From: Thiomicrorhabdus arctica DSM 13458
GTDB taxonomy: Bacteria > Pseudomonadota > Gammaproteobacteria > Thiomicrospirales > Thiomicrospiraceae
DNA length: 64,000 nucleotides
Reading direction: 5' to 3'
Assembly (NCBI RefSeq): GCF_000381085.1
Contig: NZ_KB905899.1
Coordinates: 1,488,001-1,552,000 of the forward strand
Positions 58,631 to 64,000 of this stretch are shown here, piece by piece. The notes under the pieces are model-generated. The model saw only the letters and a program-made list of their open reading frames with translations, had not been told where the DNA came from and ran no database searches. The position numbers and the translations under genes are program-made. Position 1 is the first letter of the stretch. Every line of letters begins with the position of its first letter.

Positions 58631-59032
58631 TTATGCTACGTAGCAAATAACTTCGCCACCAACACCCGCTTGGCGAGCGTCACGGTCAGTCATAATACCC
58701 TTAGACGTTGAAATTACAGCGATACCAAGACCACCAATTACATTAGGTAACTCGTCTTTGTTTTTATAAACACGTAAACCTGGACGGCTAACACGCTTAA
58801 TCATATCAATGACAGGGTTCCCATCAAAATACTTTAGGTCTACTGATAACTCAGCTTTCCCTTTCCCTTCATCTTCTTTAATACTGAATGTTGAAATATA
58901 ACCTTCTGCAGTCAAAACTTTAGCTAATGCTACTTTAAGTTTTGAAGAAGGCATATTTACTTTCGCGTGACCGGCCATTTGGCCGTTACGAATTCGTGTC
59001 AACATATCAGCAACTGGATCAGACATACTCAT
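58631..59032 (-). CDS. rpsH: 30S ribosomal protein S8
   Basis: 133 residues (130 in E. coli). It starts [18 protein letters not shown] with AGGA nine bases upstream. [30 protein letters not shown] is the C-terminal signature. In E. coli S8 represses the spc operon at rplE. Confidence 0.99.
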   Translation of the reverse strand: MSMSDPVADMLTRIRNGQMAGHAKVNMPSSKLKVALAKVLTAEGYISTFSIKEDEGKGKAELSVDLKYFDGNPVIDMIKRVSRPGLRVYKNKDELPNVIGGLGIAVISTSKGIMTDRDARQAGVGGEVICYVA

Positions 59033-59044
59033 AGATAATTATCC

Positions 59045-59350
59045 TTACCAACTAGCTTTTCTTAAACCAGGCACATCACCTTGCATTGCTAATTCTCTTA
59101 GCATGTTACGTGATAAACCAAACTTTTTATAAACACCGTGAGGGCGTCCAGTCATACGACAACGATTACGTTGACGAACTGGAGAAGCATTACGAGGAAG
59201 AGCTGCTAGCTTTTCCATTGCTTCCATACGCTCTTCAAAACTAAGTGCCATGTCTACTGATGCTGTTTTTAACGCATCACGTTTAGTAGCAAACTTTGCT
59301 ACTATCTTTGCACGCTTCTTTTCACGTTCAATCATTGATTGCTTAGCCAT
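59045..59350 (-). CDS. rpsN: 30S ribosomal protein S14
   Basis: 101 residues, the long zinc-free form: there is no CxxC pair. [23 protein letters not shown] near 60-82 is the signature. Confidence 0.99.
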   Translation of the reverse strand: MAKQSMIEREKKRAKIVAKFATKRDALKTASVDMALSFEERMEAMEKLAALPRNASPVRQRNRCRMTGRPHGVYKKFGLSRNMLRELAMQGDVPGLRKASW

Positions 59351-59360
59351 CAGTGAACCC

Positions 59361-59900
59361 CTATTTCGTGAATGGAAAATTAAAGGCTTCTAAAAGAGCT
59401 TTCGCCTCATCATTCGTATTTGCAGTCGTGACAAAGTTAATATCCATACCGCGGATCTTGTCAATCTTATCAAATTCGATTTCAGGGAAAATAATTTGCT
59501 CTTTAATACCTAGGTTGTAGTTTCCACGACCATCAAATGCTTTCGGGTTAACACCACGAAAATCTCTTACACGAGGCAATGAGATATTGATTAAACGATC
59601 TAGGAACTCATACATCTTGGCACCACGTAAAGTCACTTTGCAACCTAACGGATAACCATCACGAACTTTAAAACTAGCGACAGACTTACGTGCCAATGTT
59701 TTAACTGCTTTCTGACCTGAAATTGCTTCCATATCAGAGACTGCGTGATCTAGGACCTTCTTATCACCAATTGCTTCACCAACACCCATATTGATTGTAA
59801 TCTTAATCAATTTAGGCGCCTGCATTGGAGACTTGTAACCAAATTGCTCTACTAACTTAGCAACAACCTGATCTTGATATACTTTCTGTAAACTTGCCAT
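59361..59900 (-). CDS. rplE: 50S ribosomal protein L5
   Basis: 179 residues, equal to E. coli. It binds 5S r[21 protein letters not shown] near 31-48 and [30 protein letters not shown] near 112-141 are the family blocks. Confidence 0.99.
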   Translation of the reverse strand: MASLQKVYQDQVVAKLVEQFGYKSPMQAPKLIKITINMGVGEAIGDKKVLDHAVSDMEAISGQKAVKTLARKSVASFKVRDGYPLGCKVTLRGAKMYEFLDRLINISLPRVRDFRGVNPKAFDGRGNYNLGIKEQIIFPEIEFDKIDKIRGMDINFVTTANTNDEAKALLEAFNFPFTK

Positions 59901-59913
59901 TTTCTACCCTATA

Positions 59914-60228
59914 TTAAGCGTCGATCGCTTTACCAGTAGATTTAAAAAAGCGGATTTTAGAATCCCCTTCAACTTTAATACCGACTTTGCCAGCTTTATT
60001 AGTTTCAGGATTTACCAAAGCCACATTTGAGGCATCGATAGGCATTTCTTTTGAAAGAATCCCACCCTGAGCACCCGTCTGAGGGTTACCCTTAGTGTGT
60101 TTCTTAACTAAGTTAATACCATCAACTAGAACCTTACCGTTAGTCTGAACAGAAGAAATAGAACCTCTTTTCCCCTTGTCCTTACCAGTAATTACGATAA
60201 CTTCATCACCTTTCTTTAAACGATTCAT
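59914..60228 (-). CDS. rplX: 50S ribosomal protein L24
   Basis: 104 residues, equal to E. coli. The KOW motif GDEVIVITGKDKGKRG is near 7-22. It is an early assembly protein of the large subunit. Confidence 0.99.
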   Translation of the reverse strand: MNRLKKGDEVIVITGKDKGKRGSISSVQTNGKVLVDGINLVKKHTKGNPQTGAQGGILSKEMPIDASNVALVNPETNKAGKVGIKVEGDSKIRFFKSTGKAIDA

Positions 60229-60238
60229 ACCTTCTTCC

Positions 60239-60607
60239 TTATAGTACTTCAGGAGCTAATGAAACAATTTTCATAAATTTTTCATTACGCAGCTCGCGAG
60301 TTACAGGTCCGAAGATACGTGTTCCAACTGGCTCTAATTTTGCATTAAGCATAACGGCAGCATTGCCATCAAACTTAATCAAAGAACCGTCAGGACGTCT
60401 AACACCTTTAGCAGTACGAACCACTACAGCATTATAGACATCACCTTTCTTCACTTTTCCGCGAGGTGCTGCTTCTTTAACACTCACTTTAATAACGTCA
60501 CCAACACTAGCGTAACGACGTTTTGATCCGCCTAACACTTTAATGCATTGGACGCGTCGTGCTCCGCTGTTATCAGCAACATCAAGCACTGTTTGCATCT
60601 GAATCAT
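60239..60607 (-). CDS. rplN: 50S ribosomal protein L14
   Basis: 122 residues (123 in E. coli). It has [27 protein letters not shown] at the start, the L14 signature. It is the first gene of the spc part. A 151-base gap with promoter and hairpin signals separates it from rpsQ. Confidence 0.99.
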   Translation of the reverse strand: MIQMQTVLDVADNSGARRVQCIKVLGGSKRRYASVGDVIKVSVKEAAPRGKVKKGDVYNAVVVRTAKGVRRPDGSLIKFDGNAAVMLNAKLEPVGTRIFGPVTRELRNEKFMKIVSLAPEVL

Positions 60608-60654
60608 GGTGGTACTCCATCCATAAAAAATAAAAATTACTTACAGCACAAAAA

Positions 60655-60706
60655 CCACTTAAAAGAGTAGTCCCTGAAAATAAATCAGGCTGACTCTTTA
60701 GAGTGG
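60655..60706 (-). terminator. Terminator- or attenuator-like hairpin between rpsQ and rplN
   Basis: Arms of 14 bases, CCACTCTAAAGAGT and ACTCTTTTAAGTGG on the minus strand, pair with about two mismatches. An inner CCTGA/TCAGG stem sits inside, and TTTTT follows. It lies downstream of the TATAAT at 60724-60729, so it could end S10 transcripts, attenuate spc transcripts, or both. Confidence 0.65.
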
Positions 60707-60723
60707 CTTTATTCATTTCGGGA

Positions 60724-60729
60724 ATTATA
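60724..60729 (-). promoter_or_regulatory. Candidate -10 of the spc operon promoter
   Basis: A perfect minus-strand TATAAT about 115 bases before rplN, in the place where E. coli has its spc promoter. The -35 is not obvious. Confidence 0.45.
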
Positions 60730-60758
60730 ACAGAACAATCCCCGGAATGCTATAAAAG

Positions 60759-61022
60759 TTAAATCTTAGCTTTACTATCAATACTTACTAATGTCCAAGA
60801 CTTGTTTTTTGACAAAGGTCTACATTCCTGAATGGTGACTGTATCGCCAACACCACAAATGTTTTCAGCATCATGTGCCATAACTTTAGTAGATTTTCTA
60901 ATAAATTTTTTGTACTTAGCATGCTTTACATAGCGCGAAGTATTAACAACGATAGAATCTTGCATACCATTGCTAGCAACAACACCTTGCATTGTACGGG
61001 CTTTCTTTTCTTGACCAGTCAT
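60759..61022 (-). CDS. rpsQ: 30S ribosomal protein S17
   Basis: 87 residues (84 in E. coli). It has [18 protein letters not shown] and [18 protein letters not shown], the S17 signature. It is the last gene of the S10 part. Confidence 0.99.
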   Translation of the reverse strand: MTGQEKKARTMQGVVASNGMQDSIVVNTSRYVKHAKYKKFIRKSTKVMAHDAENICGVGDTVTIQECRPLSKNKSWTLVSIDSKAKI

Positions 61023-61024
61023 CT

Positions 61025-61216
61025 TTATACACTCACTTTTTGACGAATGATGGTTTTAACTCTAGCAATTGAACGACGAACTTTTTTCAATTGAGAAGAG
61101 TTAGATAACTGACCAGTAGCATTTTGCATTCTTAAATTGAATTGCTCTTTTAACAAATTAAGCAATTCTGTTCTTAGCTCATCAACTGGCTTTTCATTTA
61201 ATTCTTTAGCAGTCAT
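61025..61216 (-). CDS. rpmC: 50S ribosomal protein L29
   Basis: 63 residues, equal to E. coli. It is a helical hairpin protein near the peptide exit. [20 protein letters not shown] near 18-37 and [15 protein letters not shown] are signatures. It starts directly after the rplP stop. Confidence 0.99.
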   Translation of the reverse strand: MTAKELNEKPVDELRTELLNLLKEQFNLRMQNATGQLSNSSQLKKVRRSIARVKTIIRQKVSV

Positions 61217-61630
61217 TTACATCACCGTTTTCGTTACAACTTGTGTTTTAAAAGGTAGCTTAGCTGCAGCAAGCGCAAACGCTTCTTTAGCAAGCTTCTC
61301 ATCAACACCCTGAATCTCGTATAAAACACGACCAGGCTGAATCTGAGCTACCCAATATTCAACACTTCCCTTACCCTTACCCATACGAACCTCAAGAGGT
61401 TTGTTAGTAATCGGCTTATCCGGGAATACTCGAATCCAAATTTTTGCACCACGTTTTACGTGACGAGTCATAACACGACGACCAGCTTCGATCTGTCGTG
61501 AAGTCATTCTTCCGCGCTCTAAGGCTTTAAGACCGAAATCACCGAAGCTAACTTTGTTTCCGACTTGCGCCAAACCACGGTTACGTCCTTTGTGTACTTT
61601 TCTGAATTTAGTACGTTTAGGCATTAACAT
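61217..61630 (-). CDS. rplP: 50S ribosomal protein L16
   Basis: 137 residues (136 in E. coli). It starts [19 protein letters not shown] with AAGGA nine bases upstream. [31 protein letters not shown] near 41-71 is the family core. Confidence 0.99.
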   Translation of the reverse strand: MLMPKRTKFRKVHKGRNRGLAQVGNKVSFGDFGLKALERGRMTSRQIEAGRRVMTRHVKRGAKIWIRVFPDKPITNKPLEVRMGKGKGSVEYWVAQIQPGRVLYEIQGVDEKLAKEAFALAAAKLPFKTQVVTKTVM

Positions 61631-61644
61631 AGTTAGTTATCCTT

Positions 61645-62325
61645 TTAGTTACGGCCTTTCTTGCCCTTAGATGGTGCATTATCAGTTAACGACAATTTAC
61701 CAAGTTTCTCACCTTTGAAGATCCATACTTTTACGCCAATTTTACCGTAAGTAGTATTTGCTTCGAAAGCTGAATAATCGATGTCCGCACGGAAAGTATG
61801 AAGAGGTACTCGACCTTCTCTATACCACTCACCACGTGCAATATCAGTTCCATTTAAACGACCTGAAACGGCAACCTTAATCCCTTCAGCACCTAGACGC
61901 ATTGCATTACCTACTGCACGCTTCATAGCACGTCGGAACTGGATACGCTTCTCAAGTTGCTGAGCAATACCTTCTGCAACAAGCTTAGCGTCCAATTCTG
62001 GTGTTTTAATTTCTTCAATATTAAGACTAACTTGCATGCCTGTCATTTTTGACAAAGACTGCTTTAGCTTTTCAATATCTTCACCTTTCTTACCAATAAC
62101 AACACCTGGACGGGCAGTATGGATCGTTACACGAACTCCATTTGCTACACGCTCAATGTGAATCTTACTAATAGAAGCATGACCAAGCTTGCTATGTAAC
62201 TCTTTACGGATTTCAACATCACTGACAAGAAAATCAGAAAAGTTCTTACTATCCGCATACCAACGTGCATTCCAATCTTTACTAATACCAAGACGAATAC
62301 CAATAGGATGTACTTTTTGACCCAT
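61645..62325 (-). CDS. rpsC: 30S ribosomal protein S3
   Basis: 226 residues (233 in E. coli). It starts [14 protein letters not shown]. The KH domain has [15 protein letters not shown] near 75-89, and [25 protein letters not shown] is near 115-139. Confidence 0.99.
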   Translation of the reverse strand: MGQKVHPIGIRLGISKDWNARWYADSKNFSDFLVSDVEIRKELHSKLGHASISKIHIERVANGVRVTIHTARPGVVIGKKGEDIEKLKQSLSKMTGMQVSLNIEEIKTPELDAKLVAEGIAQQLEKRIQFRRAMKRAVGNAMRLGAEGIKVAVSGRLNGTDIARGEWYREGRVPLHTFRADIDYSAFEANTTYGKIGVKVWIFKGEKLGKLSLTDNAPSKGKKGRN

Positions 62326-62336
62326 TCTGATTCTCC

Positions 62337-62669
62337 TTACTTTTCGCCAACTGTAACAGTAATGTGACTGATACGTTTTAAAATACGGTTACCGCGACCC
62401 TTAGCACGAGCGCGCATACGCTTCATGATCGGACCTGCATCAACAAATGCTGCTGTAACTACCAATTCATCAATATCAGCGCCTTCATTATTCTCGGCGT
62501 TGGCGATGGCTGAATTTAAAACCGCTTTAATTAGATCCGCTGCTTTTTTGTCGCTGAACGACAGAATGTTAACAGCAGTTTCAATATCTTTACCACGGAT
62601 CTGATCAACTACTAAGCGCGCTTTCTGAGGAGAAATACGGGCAAACTTATGTGTTGCACTAACTTGCAT
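62337..62669 (-). CDS. rplV: 50S ribosomal protein L22
   Basis: 110 residues, equal to E. coli. It lines the exit tunnel, and the tunnel loop [20 protein letters not shown] is near 85-104. [18 protein letters not shown] is near 10-27. Confidence 0.99.
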   Translation of the reverse strand: MQVSATHKFARISPQKARLVVDQIRGKDIETAVNILSFSDKKAADLIKAVLNSAIANAENNEGADIDELVVTAAFVDAGPIMKRMRARAKGRGNRILKRISHITVTVGEK

Positions 62670-62681
62670 ATTAATCTCCTA

Positions 62682-62957
62682 CTATCGCTTAGATTTCTTA
62701 TCCGCGGTATGACCACGGTAAGTACGAGTTAATGAAAACTCGCCAAGTTTATGACCAACCATGTTTTCAGATACGAAAACTGGAATGTGCTCTTTACCAT
62801 TGTGAACTGCGATTGTAAGACCAATCATGTCAGGAAGAATCATAGATCTTCTTGACCAAGTTTTAATGGGACGTTTATTACCAGATTCTTGCGCCTCGAT
62901 CACTTTCTTATACAAGTGATGATCAACAAAAGGTCCTTTTTTAACTGAACGTGGCAT
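62682..62957 (-). CDS. rpsS: 30S ribosomal protein S19
   Basis: 91 residues (92 in E. coli). It starts [45 protein letters not shown] near 58-83 is the signature. Confidence 0.99.
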   Translation of the reverse strand: MPRSVKKGPFVDHHLYKKVIEAQESGNKRPIKTWSRRSMILPDMIGLTIAVHNGKEHIPVFVSENMVGHKLGEFSLTRTYRGHTADKKSKR

Positions 62958-62969
62958 CAGTGTCCTTCC

Positions 62970-63800
62970 TTATTTTTTGTTACGACGACGTACGATCATT
63001 CCATCAGTACGCTTATTGCTACGAGTCTTCTTACCTTTAGTAGGAACACCCCATGGAGTACATGGGTTACGACCACCAGAAGTACGACCTTCACCACCAC
63101 CGTGCGGGTGATCAACAGGGTTCATTGCCACACCACGAACGGTAGGACGAACACCACGCCAGCGCGAAGCACCAGCCTTACCTAGCTTACGAAGACTGTG
63201 TTCGGCGTTACCAACTTCACCGATAGTCGCCTTACACTCAGCAAGAATTTTACGCATTTCACCTGAACGAAGCTTAAGTAAAACGTAAGCTCCATCTTTA
63301 CCAGCAAGAGAAGCAGACACACCTGCACTACGTGCAATTTGAGCACCTTTTCCAGGACGCATCTCTACGTTATGGACAACAGTACCGACAGGGATATTTC
63401 TAAGCGGTAAACAGTTGCCAGGCTTAATAGAAACGTGATCACCTGTTTCAACAAGGTCACCAGCGGCTAGATGTCTAGGAGCAATGATATAAGACCACTC
63501 ACCATCAGCATGCTTAAGTAATGCAATATGCGCTGAACGGTTTGGATCATATTCAAGATGCTCAACCGTAGCAGGAACACCTACTTTGGTACGCTTGAAA
63601 TCAACCATACGGTAATGCTGTTTATGTCCACCACCGTGATGACGAACGGTGATACGACCGTTGTTATTACGACCACCAGACTTTGATTTCTTCTCTAGTA
63701 ACGCTGCGTGAGGCTTACCTTTATGCAATGTCGGTTCAATAATATGAACCATAAAACGACGACCTGGAGAAGTCGGTTTAGACTTTTTAATAATTGCCAT
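62970..63800 (-). CDS. rplB: 50S ribosomal protein L2
   Basis: 276 residues (273 in E. coli). It binds 23S rRNA at the peptidyl-transferase centre. [17 protein letters not shown] near 225-241 contains the conserved His. It starts [15 protein letters not shown]. Confidence 0.99.
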   Translation of the reverse strand: MAIIKKSKPTSPGRRFMVHIIEPTLHKGKPHAALLEKKSKSGGRNNNGRITVRHHGGGHKQHYRMVDFKRTKVGVPATVEHLEYDPNRSAHIALLKHADGEWSYIIAPRHLAAGDLVETGDHVSIKPGNCLPLRNIPVGTVVHNVEMRPGKGAQIARSAGVSASLAGKDGAYVLLKLRSGEMRKILAECKATIGEVGNAEHSLRKLGKAGASRWRGVRPTVRGVAMNPVDHPHGGGEGRTSGGRNPCTPWGVPTKGKKTRSNKRTDGMIVRRRNKK

Positions 63801-63811
63801 GTTGTAACTCC

Positions 63812-64000
63812 TTACTCAGCAGTCGAAAAATCGATTTCTTGGCCAGCTGCCAAACGCACGATCGCCTTACGGATACCATTACGTTGACCTTGACGACCTT
63901 TAAAGATTTTACGCTTACCTTTAATGTTGATCATGTTAACAGACTGAACCTTTACATCAAATAAAGACTCAACTGCCTGCTTAACTTCAGTTTTAGTTGC
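63812..64000 (-). CDS. rplW: 50S ribosomal protein L23, C-terminal fragment
   Basis: The last 62 codons of L23 enter from the right edge; the stop TAA is at 63812-63814. The visible translation has [18 protein letters not shown], then [10 protein letters not shown] and [15 protein letters not shown], matching the L23 C-terminus. It is 11 bases upstream of rplB in the S10 operon. Confidence 0.95.
   Translation of the reverse strand, partial: ATKTEVKQAVESLFDVKVQSVNMINIKGKRKIFKGRQGQRNGIRKAIVRLAAGQEIDFSTAE

Overview
The window is a stretch of chromosome from a gammaproteobacterium. The gene orders glyQ-glyS-gmhB-plsC, rplU-rpmA-obgE-proB with divergent ispB, and the joined S10/spc/alpha ribosomal operons are typical of that class. 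Many sulfur-handling genes are present (TusA-like protein, YeeE/YedE permease, persulfide-dioxygenase-like hydrolase, ArsR-rhodanese regulator, TauE/SafE permease). With the moderate-to-low GC content they fit a sulfur-oxidising lineage such as Thiomicrospira/Hydrogenovibrio/Thiomicrorhabdus. This placement is inference from gene content; no 16S gene or search supports it. No phage, IS element, CRISPR array, rRNA or tRNA gene was seen.

Layout. 1-1.8 kb: truncated parE (minus), then pdxH and ung. 1.9-6.1 kb: a methyl-accepting chemotaxis protein facing a three-gene stator-like operon with one MotA-like protein and two MotB/OmpA-like proteins; one of the two lacks the proton-carrying Asp. 6.2-10.5 kb: plsC-gmhB-glyS-glyQ (minus). 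10.7-13.6 kb: tusA-like, an M23 murein hydrolase and anmK. 13.7-16.5 kb: gltA, erpA, argC (minus). 17-20.6 kb: a cache-HAMP-PAS-GGDEF-EAL protein and a GST. 20.9-23 kb: groESL under a perfect CIRCE element, followed by a long imperfect hairpin. 23.2-27.6 kb: rplU-rpmA-obgE-proB and divergent ispB.

27.7-33.9 kb: a hypothetical protein, a DUF302 protein, and two divergent sulfur transcripts. One holds an MFS carrier and a YeeE/YedE permease. The other holds a persulfide-dioxygenase-like hydrolase, an ArsR-rhodanese regulator and a methyltransferase. A dyad that looks like an operator lies between them. 34-41.3 kb: an Lrp/AsnC regulator divergent from a porin, a DctPQM TRAP transporter, a cytoplasmic gamma-glutamyltransferase-family enzyme and a TauE/SafE permease. 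This run has a good sigma-54 promoter and is the best candidate for an undescribed uptake/catabolic system.

41.4-52.3 kb: ssb, an AMP-phosphorylase-family enzyme tail-to-tail with a stand-alone PhnN (a possible AMP to ribose-1,5-bisphosphate to PRPP route), a YajR-like MFS protein, a SIMPL-domain protein, uvrA, a DUF2927 protein, tcdA and a TatD nuclease. 52.4-64 kb: the ribosomal protein superoperon (minus) from rplQ back to a truncated rplW. The usual rpmJ gene between secY and rpsM is missing.

A 16-bp palindrome of the form TGACC(A/C)GGCC(T/G)GGTCA recurs at several sites, mostly between genes.
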